NCBI RefSeq assembly: GCF_037201975.1
Contig: NZ_CP147520.1
Location: 310,001 to 374,000, forward strand
Reading direction: 5' to 3'
Length of the DNA: 64,000 nt
Origin: Streptomyces sp. TG1A-60
Lineage (GTDB): Bacteria > Actinomycetota > Actinomycetes > Streptomycetales > Streptomycetaceae
The translations under genes were made by a program, and so were the position numbers. The notes below the pieces were generated by a model. The model was not told the DNA's origin, ran no database searches, and worked only from the letters and a program-made list of their open reading frames with translations. Below are positions 29,403 to 38,068 of the stretch, one piece after another (the first letter of the stretch is position 1; each line of letters starts with the position of its first letter).

Positions 29403-29903
29403 TCACATCCGAGGGGCGGGCACCGGGAAGAGCATGCAGCTGCTGGTGGCATGCGCGAGCAGTCGGCCCTCGGCGTCGACCAACTGGGCCTGGGCGAGGG
29501 CGGTTTGGCGGCCCTTGCTGACGACCGTGCCGATGGCGCGCACTGGGCCCGTGTCCACAGTGATCGGCCGGAGGAACTTCACCGTCAGATCGAGCGAGGT
29601 GTACGCCACGCCCTGCGGGAGGGTCGACTGGACGGCGCAGCCCGCCGCCGAGTCGAGCAGAGTGGCGAAGACGCCGCCGTGCACGCCGCCGATCGGGTTG
29701 TAGTGCTCCTCGCCCGGTGTCAGCGAGAAGACCGCCCTGCCGGGCTCCACCTCGTCGAGGGCGAAGTCGACGGTGTGACTGATCGGCGGCCTCGGCAGCC
29801 GCCCCGCCTGCATCTCGCGCAGGAAGTCGATGCCGGCCATGCGCCCGGCGGCCTCCGCCGAGATCGCGGGATCCTCCCAGTGATACGTACGCGTTCGCCC
29901 CAC
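29403..29903 (-). CDS. PaaI-family hotdog thioesterase
   Basis: 166 residues. 'HYNPIGGVHGGVFATLLDSA' is the conserved hotdog helix with its catalytic acid. 'TVKFLRPITVDTGPVRA' and 'ARMAGIDF'-like N-terminal residues fit PaaI. It hydrolyses dead-end acyl-CoA and releases CoA. GTG start at 29903, divergent from an HxlR regulator that probably controls it. Confidence 0.88.
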   Translation of the reverse strand: MGRTRTYHWEDPAISAEAAGRMAGIDFLREMQAGRLPRPPISHTVDFALDEVEPGRAVFSLTPGEEHYNPIGGVHGGVFATLLDSAAGCAVQSTLPQGVAYTSLDLTVKFLRPITVDTGPVRAIGTVVSKGRQTALAQAQLVDAEGRLLAHATSSCMLFPVPAPRM

Positions 29904-29922
29904 GGCCCAGCGTCCTCCCCTC

Positions 29923-29977
29923 TGACTGTCAGCTGACTTTTTCAGTTGAAGCTAGGCTTCTGCTCAGCTGACTGTCA
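29923..29977. promoter_or_regulatory. Near-perfect inverted repeat between PaaI and HxlR genes
   Basis: TGACTGTCAGCTGA at 29923-29936 and TCAGCTGACTGTCA at 29964-29977 are inverted copies with one central mismatch, 27 bases apart, with a weaker TTCAGTTGAA at 29941 between them. Position and symmetry fit the operator of the dimeric HxlR regulator acting on both genes. Confidence 0.6.
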
Positions 29978-30008
29978 ATGGTGAAGACAGGTCCCTTACG
30001 ATGGCGGG

Positions 30009-30476
30009 ATGGAGTGGCTTGAGGCGAGCACGGAGAACTGCCCCGTCCAGCGCACGCTCGACGTGATCGGGGAGAAGTGGACGCTGCTGATCCTGCGTGA
30101 CGCCGTCAACGGCGTGCGCCGCTTCGACGACTTCCACCGCCACATCGGCCTGTCGGAAGCCGTCCTCAGCAACCGCCTCCGCAAGCTGACCTCGGCCGGC
30201 ATCCTGAAGACCGTCCCCTACCGGGAGCCCGGCAGCCGCTCCCGCAACGAATACCGCCTGACCCGCAAGGGCTGGGACCTCTGGCCCGTTCTGATGGCGC
30301 TGAGCCAGTGGGGCGAGGCATACACCCTCGGCTCCGAGGGTCCTGTACTCGACGTACGCCACACCGAGTGCGACGCCCCGGTCCGCGTCGTCGTCGAGTG
30401 CTCCGCCGAGCACTCGCCCCTCACTCCCCGTGAAGTCACCGCCCGGCTGGGAACACGCGCCCGCCTCCGGTCGTGA
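30009..30476 (+). CDS. HxlR-family winged-helix transcriptional regulator
   Basis: 155 residues. '[22 protein letters not shown]' opens the HxlR winged helix with the conserved Cys at residue 11, followed by '[20 protein letters not shown]' (recognition helix) and '[20 protein letters not shown]'. The redox- or ligand-responsive Cys near the N-terminus is retained. ATG 30009, divergent from the thioesterase. Confidence 0.92.
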   Translation: MEWLEASTENCPVQRTLDVIGEKWTLLILRDAVNGVRRFDDFHRHIGLSEAVLSNRLRKLTSAGILKTVPYREPGSRSRNEYRLTRKGWDLWPVLMALSQWGEAYTLGSEGPVLDVRHTECDAPVRVVVECSAEHSPLTPREVTARLGTRARLRS

Positions 30477-30486
30477 ACCGTCGACG

Positions 30487-31240
30487 TCACGGTCGCCGGA
30501 GCTGCCCGCACGTCCGTCCACCGAGTGACGCACGTCGCCAGTCGGGATTGCGGTCCTTGTCGACCAGGGCAGCACGGACGCCCTCCGGGAGGTCCGGAGT
30601 GCGAATGGTCGTGCGTGAGGGCGAGTTCGGCGCTGAGGCACTCGCGCAACGTACGCTGCCTGCCCCGGGCCGGCAGGGCGTGAGTGATCTCCAGGTTGTG
30701 CGGCGAGGCGGACTCCAGCGCAACCAGCGCCTCTGCCGCCCAGGGGGGTGGCGAGGTGGCGCAGGCGTTTCTCGATCTCGCCCACGGTCGGCGCGCCGAA
30801 CGCCCGGTCCAGGTCTCCGCGTACCTCCGCCAGCCTGCTGCCCGCCACCGGGGAACGGCCGGCGAGACGGTTCAGAACCACGTCCACCGTATCGCCGGGG
30901 TTGTCGGCCAGGGCATCGCCGACCGCGTCGAGCTCGTCCACGGGGGCATGGTGCGTGGCCAGCCCCGTGTACAGGGCGTCGGCGGCGTCGAGCCGGTGCC
31001 CGGTCAGCCCCAGGTACATGCCGATCGCGCCGGGCAACCACGGCAGAAAGTAGCTGGCCCCGACGTCCGGGAAGTATCCGATGCCGGTCTCGGACATCGC
31101 CCGCACCGCGCGCTCGGTGACAACCCGGAAGCCGCCGCGGACGGACAGACCGAGACCGCCGCCCATGCACACGCCGTCGATGAGCGACACGACCGGGACG
31201 GGATACTCGGCGATCCGGGCGTGTCGCAGGCCCATCACGA
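30487..31240 (-). pseudogene. 3-hydroxyisobutyryl-CoA hydrolase remnant (enoyl-CoA hydratase family)
   Basis: The minus strand from 31238 gives '[20 protein letters not shown]' and '[19 protein letters not shown]', classic for 3-hydroxyisobutyryl-CoA hydrolase. Two +1 shifts follow, near 30738 and 30598, leading to '[20 protein letters not shown]' and then '[20 protein letters not shown]' before the stop. About 95 N-terminal residues are missing. It would fit the valine/isobutyryl pathway of IcmF, but it is dead as written. Confidence 0.8.
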
Positions 31241-31494
31241 GTAAGGGCGGCCACCGGGGTGCGGCGCGGGGAGGTCACCGGCGCCGACGGTATCGGGGCG
31301 AATCCCTCCCCCTGGCGCGCCCCGATCTCCGGCGGCGATCGGCGCCGCCCATCCCGTCGTCACACGCATCTGCCCCGTGTCGGCCTGCCCTGACTCGCCT
31401 GTGCTGTGGCGTTTCCTTGCGGCCGTTGGTTCGTTGGGCAGTTGTGGGACATCCATATGTCCTACAACCGGAGGCTGAGGGAGAGGGGGCGTTG

Positions 31495-32100
31495 ATGGAG
31501 GCAGAGGGAGTCCACCATTCCTACGGCGGTCGGCGGGTATTGCGCGGTATCGACGTCTCGCTGCCCGCTGGGTCGGTGGTGGGCATCGTCGGCGAGAACG
31601 GGGCGGGCAAGTCGACGCTGTTGAAAATCCTTTCGGGGGAGCTGCGACCGGACCGGGGAGTGGTCCGGCACGGTGGGCGGTTCGGATACTGCCCCCAGCA
31701 GGTGGTAGTCAACGACGTGTTCACGGTGCGCCAGCACCTGGAATTCTTCGGCGCGGCTTATGACGTTGCGGATCTGCGGCGGGCCGAGGAAGTCATGGAG
31801 ATCCTGGGTTTCGCCCAGTACGCCGGCGCCCTGGTGGGGACGCTCAGTGGCGGCACGCGGCAGAAGCTGAATCTGACGCTCGCGGTGATGCACGACCCGC
31901 AGGTGCTGCTGCTGGACGAGCCGTACCAAGGCTTCGACTGGGAGACCTACCTGCGTTTTTGGGATCTGGTCGGAGACTTGCGCGCGGCTGGCCGATCGGT
32001 CCTCGTCGTCTCGCACTTGGCCTACGACACCGACCGGCTCGATCAGGTGTGGCGGTTGCGGGACGGTGTGCTGCACGGACGGCAGGAGGACGTACGGTGA
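31495..32100 (+). CDS. ABC transporter ATP-binding protein
   Basis: 201 residues, a single short ATPase: Walker A GENGAGKST, Q-loop 'YCPQQ', signature LSGGTRQKL, Walker B VLLLDEPY, and 'VVSHLAYD' as H-loop. ATG 31495 follows GAGAGGGGG. It pairs with the permease that starts inside its last codon. Export of a product of the neighbouring terpene-synthase fusion is possible but unproven. Confidence 0.9.
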   Translation: MEAEGVHHSYGGRRVLRGIDVSLPAGSVVGIVGENGAGKSTLLKILSGELRPDRGVVRHGGRFGYCPQQVVVNDVFTVRQHLEFFGAAYDVADLRRAEEVMEILGFAQYAGALVGTLSGGTRQKLNLTLAVMHDPQVLLLDEPYQGFDWETYLRFWDLVGDLRAAGRSVLVVSHLAYDTDRLDQVWRLRDGVLHGRQEDVR

Positions 32101-32924
32101 GGCGCGGGATGCGGCTGTTCAGGATCGCCACTCGTTATGGCCTGGTGGAGCACGCCAGGAACCGGTTCGCCATGTTGCTCGTGGCGGTGTTTCTTCCGGT
32201 GTGGGTCATGATGACGGGCTGGGCCATCGCCAAGGAGCCGGTGCAGTTCCGGCTGCACGGCACCGGTCACGTGCTGACCGCCGGCGGTGACAAAATCACC
32301 CAGATCACCGGGGCACTGAACGGGGTCACGCTGATCATCGGATTCATGATGTTCGCGGCGACCTTCAGCAACGGGGCATTCGACCAGCGTCTGTCCATGG
32401 CCGGGTTCCCTCGGGTTCCGCTGGGGCTGGCGAAGGTCGCCTGCCTGGTCATCATGTCGGTGGCCGTCTGTTCCTACGCCACCGCGGTCATCTGCTGCTT
32501 CTGGTCGCCCAGGCAGCCCGTGCTGCTCGGCGCGGCGCTGTTCTGCACGGCGATGACCTACGGCGCGCTGGGCGTCGCCCTCGGCACGCTCCTGCGCCGT
32601 GAGGTGGAGGGCATGTTCGCCGTTGTGATGATCAGTGTCGTGGACCTGGGCTTGCAAAATCCCCTCGCCAGCGGCGGAGCGAACAGCGACATGGTGCGCT
32701 GGCTGCCCTCCTACGGTGCCATGCAGGCCGCGACAGCCGCGGGCTTCTCCTCCACCGTGTCCGCCGTGGACTTCGCCGTCCAGCTGGCCTGGTTCACCGC
32801 CGTCGGCCTCATCGGGCTGCTGGCCTTCCACCGGCGCACCAGGTCCGCTCTGACAGCCACCGTGCGGATCGGCCGACAGACGGATGCCGACCCGGTGCTG
32901 TTGAGGAAGGCAGAGAATCGGTGA
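32097..32924 (+). CDS. ABC-2-type transporter permease
   Basis: 275 residues with six predicted membrane segments (for example 'FAMLLVAVFLPVWVMMTGWA', 'VTLIIGFMMFAATF', 'WFTAVGLIGLLAF'). The GTG start overlaps the ATPase stop (GTGA). ABC-2 permeases with one small ATPase generally export lipids, polymers or drugs. No closer family recognised. Confidence 0.82.
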   Translation: MRRGMRLFRIATRYGLVEHARNRFAMLLVAVFLPVWVMMTGWAIAKEPVQFRLHGTGHVLTAGGDKITQITGALNGVTLIIGFMMFAATFSNGAFDQRLSMAGFPRVPLGLAKVACLVIMSVAVCSYATAVICCFWSPRQPVLLGAALFCTAMTYGALGVALGTLLRREVEGMFAVVMISVVDLGLQNPLASGGANSDMVRWLPSYGAMQAATAAGFSSTVSAVDFAVQLAWFTAVGLIGLLAFHRRTRSALTATVRIGRQTDADPVLLRKAENR

Positions 32925-32928
32925 GGCC

Positions 32929-32965
32929 CGGTATCTCTGCGCGGGCAGCCGGCGCAGAGATACCG
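32929..32965. terminator. Bidirectional terminator between transporter and terpene fusion genes
   Basis: Perfect 14-bp stem (32929-32942 with 32952-32965), 9-base loop, 5 bases after the permease stop and 24 bases from the stop of the convergent gene. Confidence 0.85.
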
Positions 32966-32988
32966 TGCTCCTCCAGCCCCGGGACCAA

Positions 32989-35055
32989 CTAGCGCGTGGA
33001 CGGGGTCGGGGCGGCAGGCCAGCTGATCTCACGACGCAGACGCTCCAGGTCCGGTCCCGCGGCCGTGGTCTTCGGCTGGTACCTTTCGGACTCGTCCTGC
33101 CGCAAATCAAAGAACAGTTTCAACATATCGTAGATCGCCGCATACCGGTCACCCTGGCCGGAGAGGCCGGGCAACGTGCGGAAGAGCACGGGCACGTACT
33201 TGAATACCGCGTTGAACTGGGCACGCTTCTCCGCCACCTGGCGCTCCACACGCTCGATGGCTTCCGCGCGGCTACACCCCATTTCGTGACGGATCGCCCG
33301 GACCAGGTTGTAGGGGACCTGGTCTGCCTCGTCCTGGTCCACCCCCGCCATGTCGTTCTCAGCGAAGACGACGAAGAAGCCGAGATCCTCAAGACGTCGG
33401 ACCATGCGGTGGCTGCGCACCGCCGGCGGCATCTCCCGGTCCTGCACGATCTCTGAGCACGCCATGCCGACCTCGAATCCACCGGTCGACCTCCGCAACG
33501 ACAGCCAGTCCGCCGGTGAGGGGATGTAACCGCTGATGCGGTGGCGCGCCTCACGCTCGCAGGCATGGAGCCATTCCTCGATGTTGTCGAGCAATGCCTC
33601 CTGCCATCGCACTGTCCTGCCTTTACACAAGCGCGGCCACAACTGCGCCCAGGCCGTCGGGATCGCGCCGTGCGTCCACGGTGCGCCCGGGTCCTGGCGC
33701 AATGTCGCCACCAGTCCTTCCCTCAGTGCGGTGACAGCTTGCGGGTCCGTCAGTTGCGGATCCTCGAACAGGTCGTCCCACACGCCGAACAGCATGCCCA
33801 AGGCCGCGCTGGCCTGCCTCCTTTCGAAGAGGTCATCGTCATTGCCATCGGCGTTGCCGGCCCCATCCGCCACCCGAGGAAGGATCCGCTCAATCATCGA
33901 CAGAGCGCCCGACAGCCGGTGATGGTCAGCCTCGGCTGGGGTGGCGGCGATGCCGGTCTCCACAAGCCAGCCCTTCAGCCACCGTGTGACCTGCTTAGCG
34001 TGCGCGCTGTTCTGGGGCTGAGGGGCCTGCCGGATCTGGTGGGGAATGGCCGCGGGGCGGGAAGCAGTGGGCCGGTCGAGTACGGCCCGAGCATAGGCCG
34101 TTAGTCCATCGAGTGCATGGGAGTGATCGGCAAGGCGGGAAAGCTGATCAGCGGCCTCGGTCATGTGTGCGTCGGCCACCGCCTGCGCCTCTTGCACGGC
34201 CCCGGAGGCGACAACGAGGTTCCGGGCACGCGCGGCTTCATCCTGTGTCATCTCCTTGCCCAAAAGGCGGCCAAGCTCGCGGTCGCGGGAAACCGCACGG
34301 ATCACAGGCAGGGTATAGACACCCTCGGACAGATCCGTGTTGACGGGCTTGCCCAACTCCTCGACTGTGGACGTCAGATCGAGAATGTCATCGCGTAACT
34401 GATAGGCGTGCCCGAACTGCCAGCCGAACCCGGCCAGCGCCTCCTCCCAGCCATCCTGCCGACCGCCGACCCCGTTCGCCTCCATTGCCCCCAGCCGACA
34501 GGCCAAGGCGAACAGCTGCGCCGTCTTTCCACCGATCGCATCGAGGTAGGCCGGCTCGCTGCGCGAGGCCGAATACAGGTCGGCCGCCTCCATCACCATG
34601 CCGGCGCACATCCGTTCGTTCGCCATCGTCCCCTCAATGACTTCGCGCTGACCAAGCTGCGCCAGCATGTTGAGGCCGGTGAGCATCACGCAGTCCCCGG
34701 CGAGGATGGCGAGGTGATCACCCCATACCGCGTTGGCGCTGGGGCGGCCCCGGCGCTCGTGAGCGTGATCCACGACGTCATCGTGGTAGAGCGCGCCCAG
34801 GTGCAGCATCTCGACGGCTGCGGCGGCGAGCACTGCCCGGTCGTCGGCCGGCCTCGAAGGGTCCGTGAGAACGTAGTACGAGAGCAGAGCAAGGGTGGGA
34901 CGGACCAGGCCGCGGGACGTACCGGGCCCTTCCTGCGTCAGCGCGTCGAGTTCGGGCCTGCCCTGGATACGCACCGGTCCCAGAGCCTCACGGACCCTGT
35001 CCAAGTCCGCCTCCAGACGTGGGAAGACAACAGGATCAATCCCAGAAGGTGACAT
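32989..35055 (-). CDS. Polyprenyl diphosphate synthase / class I terpene synthase fusion
   Basis: One unbroken 688-residue protein from ATG 35055 (CAGGAGCG ribosome site). Residues 1-325 are an isoprenyl diphosphate synthase: FARM D92-D-V-V-D96, RRGRPS 101-106 and second motif D222-D-I-L-D226. Small residues (G88, A87-region) before the FARM suggest a C20 or longer product. After a linker rich in Pro/Gln/Ala (about 328-352), residues 355-688 form a class I terpene synthase: D427-D-L-F-E431, pyrophosphate-sensor 'RRSTGG' (521-526), NSE-like triad N567-D-M-A-G571-V-D-Q-D575, and the closing E-R-Y at 657-659. The NSE serine is Gly and the last acid is Asp. Expected: chain elongation followed by cyclisation in one polypeptide. 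Product unknown. Confidence 0.92.
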   Translation of the reverse strand: MSPSGIDPVVFPRLEADLDRVREALGPVRIQGRPELDALTQEGPGTSRGLVRPTLALLSYYVLTDPSRPADDRAVLAAAAVEMLHLGALYHDDVVDHAHERRGRPSANAVWGDHLAILAGDCVMLTGLNMLAQLGQREVIEGTMANERMCAGMVMEAADLYSASRSEPAYLDAIGGKTAQLFALACRLGAMEANGVGGRQDGWEEALAGFGWQFGHAYQLRDDILDLTSTVEELGKPVNTDLSEGVYTLPVIRAVSRDRELGRLLGKEMTQDEAARARNLVVASGAVQEAQAVADAHMTEAADQLSRLADHSHALDGLTAYARAVLDRPTASRPAAIPHQIRQAPQPQNSAHAKQVTRWLKGWLVETGIAATPAEADHHRLSGALSMIERILPRVADGAGNADGNDDDLFERRQASAALGMLFGVWDDLFEDPQLTDPQAVTALREGLVATLRQDPGAPWTHGAIPTAWAQLWPRLCKGRTVRWQEALLDNIEEWLHACEREARHRISGYIPSPADWLSLRRSTGGFEVGMACSEIVQDREMPPAVRSHRMVRRLEDLGFFVVFAENDMAGVDQDEADQVPYNLVRAIRHEMGCSRAEAIERVERQVAEKRAQFNAVFKYVPVLFRTLPGLSGQGDRYAAIYDMLKLFFDLRQDESERYQPKTTAAGPDLERLRREISWPAAPTPSTR

Positions 35056-35280
35056 ATTGCGCTCCTGACGCTGGTCGGGGTTCACCGAGCGCGAGGACAG
35101 CCGACACGTCGCACAGGATGCCGCAGCACCCGCCCCCGTCATGACCACCCCGCACGCCTCACCGCCAGGAAACAGGAGCCTGTCAAAGTACGCGTGCAGG
35201 CGTGAGCTAAACCACCTAATCGCATGAACTGAGCCGTTTCCAACCTGCGGGCAGCGCTGGCGAGTTAGGCTGACAACATG

Positions 35281-35339
35281 GTGAAGCCCCTGGCAGATGG
35301 GTTCTCGACCAAGAGAACCGTCTCCACCAGAGGCTTCAC
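35281..35339 (+). repeat. Long imperfect hairpin directly before IS5-like transposase
   Basis: GTGAAGCCCCTGG (35281-35293) pairs with CCAGAGGCTTCAC (35327-35339) with one mismatch, and an inner GTTCTC/GAGAAC stem sits in between. It ends at the transposase start codon, so it could be the element tip or a translation-limiting structure. Confidence 0.65.
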
Positions 35340-36104
35340 GTGCTTGTCTACCCGTCCGGCGTCGACGTGTCCAGTTCCGCCCTCCGCTTCCTCACGCAGC
35401 AGTTGCGGCGGCACCGCCGTGCGATCGGCTCCCGGTGGCGGCGCCTGAGCGTCGGCCGCCAGGCCCTGCTCACTCTCGCCCATCTACGGATGGGCCACAC
35501 GTATGCGCAGCTCGCGGCCGGGTTCGGCGTCGGCACCACGACGGCTTACCGCTATGTCACCGAGGCGGTCGAGCTCCTGGCCGCTCTCGCCCCCCGTCTG
35601 GCTGACGCGGTGCGGACCGCGTCAGTGAAGGCGTATCTGATCCTGGACGGCACGCTCCTGCCGATCGACCGCATTGCCGCGGACCGGCCGTTCTATTCCG
35701 GCAAACACAAGAGGCACGGGATGAACGTGCAGGTCATCGCCGACCCCTTCGGCCGATTGCTGTGGGCCTCACCGGCCCTGCCCGGCGCCGTCCACGACGT
35801 CCGCGCGGCCCGCGAGCACGGCATCGTCGACGCCCTCGCCGAGGCCGACATCCCGTGCTGTGCCGACAAGGGATACCGGGGCGCCGGCGGCACGGTCCGT
35901 ATCCCGTGCAGGGGACGGTGGGAGGTCCTCTCCGCAGGCCAGAAGGCGGTGAACCGGTCCCACGCAAAGATCCGGGCCCTCGTCGAGCAGGCCGTCGCCA
36001 CCCTCAAGTCCTGGCGGCTCCTCCGCAAACTGCGGTGCTCGACCACCCGGATCACCATTCTCGTCCAGGCCGTCCTCACCCTTCATCTGACCAGCTCAAA
36101 GTGA
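35340..36104 (+). mobile_element. IS5-like (DDE_Tnp_4) transposase
   Basis: 254 residues. An N-terminal HTH ('LAHLRMGHTYAQLAAGFGV') and DDE residues in 'LDGTLLP', 'CADKGYRGA' and 'LVEQAVATLK' are all present, so it may be active. GTG start at 35340. Its right end is immediately followed by a group II intron remnant, implying the intron landed at the element's end. Confidence 0.88.
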
Positions 36105-36116
36105 GGGTGCAGGGTC

Positions 36117-36204
36117 GGGGGCTGGCGCGGTGGCGGAGTACGTCCGCTCCGTTTCCAGCCCCCGCCGCTTCGAACCGTGCATGCGGTTCTCCCGCACACG
36201 GCTC
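36117..36204 (-). ncRNA. Group II intron domains V and VI (remnant)
   Basis: On the minus strand, 36204-36172 folds as domain V (GAGCCGTG to CACGGTTC, 33 nt, with a GAGA-type loop and the catalytic AGC triad). Then 36163-36117 is a longer stem (GGGGGCTGG/CCAGCCCCC) fitting domain VI. The maturase stop TGA merges into the GAGCC of domain V, the usual bacterial group II layout. The 5' half of the intron is gone. Confidence 0.7.
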
Positions 36205-36629
36205 ACCGACGCCGTTTACCGGCGGCATTCGGTCTTTCCCGCCAGGGCTTGCCTGCCCTGGGTGCCACGACGGTTCCGTACGGGCTGATCAGTCCGAGTT
36301 CGTTCGGGGACGCGACGGTCAGTACCCACCAGCCGAACGCCCGGCTGCGCCGGTGTTTCCTGCTGATGAAGTGCGCGACGCGTTCCCTTGCGAATCTGCC
36401 GATCTTGCTGAAGCGTTGGGCGGAGTGGCCGTATCTGAAGTACGCCATCCAGCCCCGGAGGAACAAGTTGAGGTCCTCCACGATCGCTTGCGGCTGCAGC
36501 GGGAGCCTGCGCCGGGCGGTGATCTCCCGGATCCGGTCGCGGGCATGCTGCATCGCCCTGTTCGAGGGCCAGCGGGCGCCCTCTCTGTCAGCCTTGGGTG
36601 AGACGTCCCGCTCTGCGGGGTTAGCCTGA
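36203..36629 (-). pseudogene. Group II intron reverse transcriptase/maturase, C-terminal remnant
   Basis: 'EITARRRLPLQPQAIVEDLN', 'FLRGWMAYFRYGHSAQRFS' and 'HRRSRAFGWWVL', ending '...VVAPRAGKPWRERPNA', are the maturase X domain and C-terminus of a bacterial intron protein. The catalytic RT domain with YADD is missing, cut at about 36629 where the IS3-type element begins. Confidence 0.85.
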
Positions 36630-36656
36630 GAGGGCACGACAGGAGAACCGCCCCAT

Positions 36657-37040
36657 ATGCCCAGCACTGAGCCCGTCGGGTCCGACCCGGCACCGAGGCC
36701 GAAGCGCCGTACCTTCACCTCCGAGTACAAACTGCGGATCGTCGCCAAGTACGACGCCGCGCCCAGGAATGAAAAGGGTGCGGTCCTGCGCCGGGAACGG
36801 CTCTACCACTCGCACGTCAAGGAGTGGCGGGCCGCCCGGGATGCCGGGGCCCTGAAAAGCCTGGTCGACCGCCGGACCAGCCCGGCCCGTGCGAAGAAGT
36901 CCGCCGCGGAGGTGGAGAACGAGAAGCTGCGCCAGCAGGTGGAGCGGCTGCAGAAGGACTTGGCCCGGAACAAGGCCGCACTCGAGGTGATGGGAAAAGC
37001 TTCCGCGCTCTTGGAAATGATCTCCGAGAGCGCGGACTGA
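36657..37040 (+). CDS. IS3-family OrfA (HTH protein)
   Basis: 127 residues: HTH 'RRTFTSEYKLRIVAKYDA' start, then a leucine-zipper-like helix ('KLRQQVERLQKDLARNKAAL'). It binds element ends and shares its start with the OrfAB transposase made by frameshifting. Confidence 0.88.
   Translation: MPSTEPVGSDPAPRPKRRTFTSEYKLRIVAKYDAAPRNEKGAVLRRERLYHSHVKEWRAARDAGALKSLVDRRTSPARAKKSAAEVENEKLRQQVERLQKDLARNKAALEVMGKASALLEMISESAD
36992..36998 (+). promoter_or_regulatory. Slippery heptamer for -1 frameshift
   Basis: G GGA AAA read in the OrfA frame (ATG GGA AAA) has the X XXY YYZ form. A -1 slip continues as GKSFRALGNDLRERGL into the transposase frame. This is how IS3 elements make OrfAB. Confidence 0.75.
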
Positions 37041-38068
37041 AGCACACGGCCGATCCCGTCGTGGACACCGCGTTCACCGGCGTCGAAGTCCAGGTGGGCA
37101 TCACGGCCGCGTTCCGGCTGACCGGCCGGTCCAGGGCCACCCACTACCGCGGGCTGAAGCCCCCGGCGCCCCGCAGACCCCGCTCCCAGGCCCAGGTGCA
37201 GCCCTCGGCTCTGACCGGTGAAGAACGCGCAGCGGTACTGGAGTTGATGAACAGCGCCGAGTACGCGGAGCTGCCGCCCGCGCAGATCTGGGCCCGTGAG
37301 CTGGACGCGGGCCGCTATCACTGCTCCATCTCCACGATGTACCGGATCCTGCGCGAGAAGGGCCAGGCCGGCGAGCGCCGCCGTCAGGCCACCCACCCGG
37401 CCAAGACCGTGCCCGAGCTGGTCGCCACCGCCCCCTCGCAGGTCTTCACCTGGGACATCACCAAGGTGGCCGCACCGGCCAGGGGCATCTGGTACCACGC
37501 CTACGTCGTCATCGACATCTTCAGCCGCTACATCGTCGGTCACACCGTGGAGCGCGCCGAATCAGCCGAGCGGGCCGAGGAGTTGATCCGCGAGACCATC
37601 GAACTGGGCGGCATCGTGCCCGAGGCGGTCCACGCCGACCGGGGCACCTCCATGACGTCCAAGAAGGTCTCGCAGCTGCTGATCGACCTCGGTGTCACCC
37701 GAAGCCACTCGCGGCCGAAGGCCTCCAACGACAACCCCTACAGCGAGGCCCAGTTCAAGACCACCAAGTACATGTCCGACTACCCCGAACGGTTCGACTC
37801 CCTGGCGCACGCACGCGAATGGTTCGAGGCGTTCACGTCGTACTACAACCATGAGCACCGGCACTCGGGCATCGGCTGGCACACGCCGGCCAGCGTCCAC
37901 TTCGGCACCGCCGAGGAGGTCCGCGACCAAAGAGCCGTCACCCTGGCCGCGGCCTACACCCGCCACCCCGCACGCTTCGGCCGCCGCCCCACCCCACCCG
38001 AGATACCTCAGAAGGCGTGGACCAACGATCCCGCCAAGCGCAGGGAACCCGCACCACAGAGCTCATAG
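36992..38068 (+). CDS. IS3-family OrfB transposase (rve integrase core)
   Basis: About 355 residues after the slip. The DDE triad is visible in 'FTWDITKV', 'VHADRGTSM' and 'NPYSEAQFK' with the usual spacing, plus 'HSGIGWHTPASVH' near the end. Expressed as an OrfAB fusion. Confidence 0.9.
   Translation, partial: GKSFRALGNDLRERGLKHTADPVVDTAFTGVEVQVGITAAFRLTGRSRATHYRGLKPPAPRRPRSQAQVQPSALTGEERAAVLELMNSAEYAELPPAQIWARELDAGRYHCSISTMYRILREKGQAGERRRQATHPAKTVPELVATAPSQVFTWDITKVAAPARGIWYHAYVVIDIFSRYIVGHTVERAESAERAEELIRETIELGGIVPEAVHADRGTSMTSKKVSQLLIDLGVTRSHSRPKASNDNPYSEAQFKTTKYMSDYPERFDSLAHAREWFEAFTSYYNHEHRHSGIGWHTPASVHFGTAEEVRDQRAVTLAAAYTRHPARFGRRPTPPEIPQKAWTNDPAKRREPAPQSS

Noticed and set aside
29403..30476. 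Toxin-antitoxin pair from the divergent small genes
   Set aside because: Both are recognisable as a PaaI thioesterase and an HxlR regulator.
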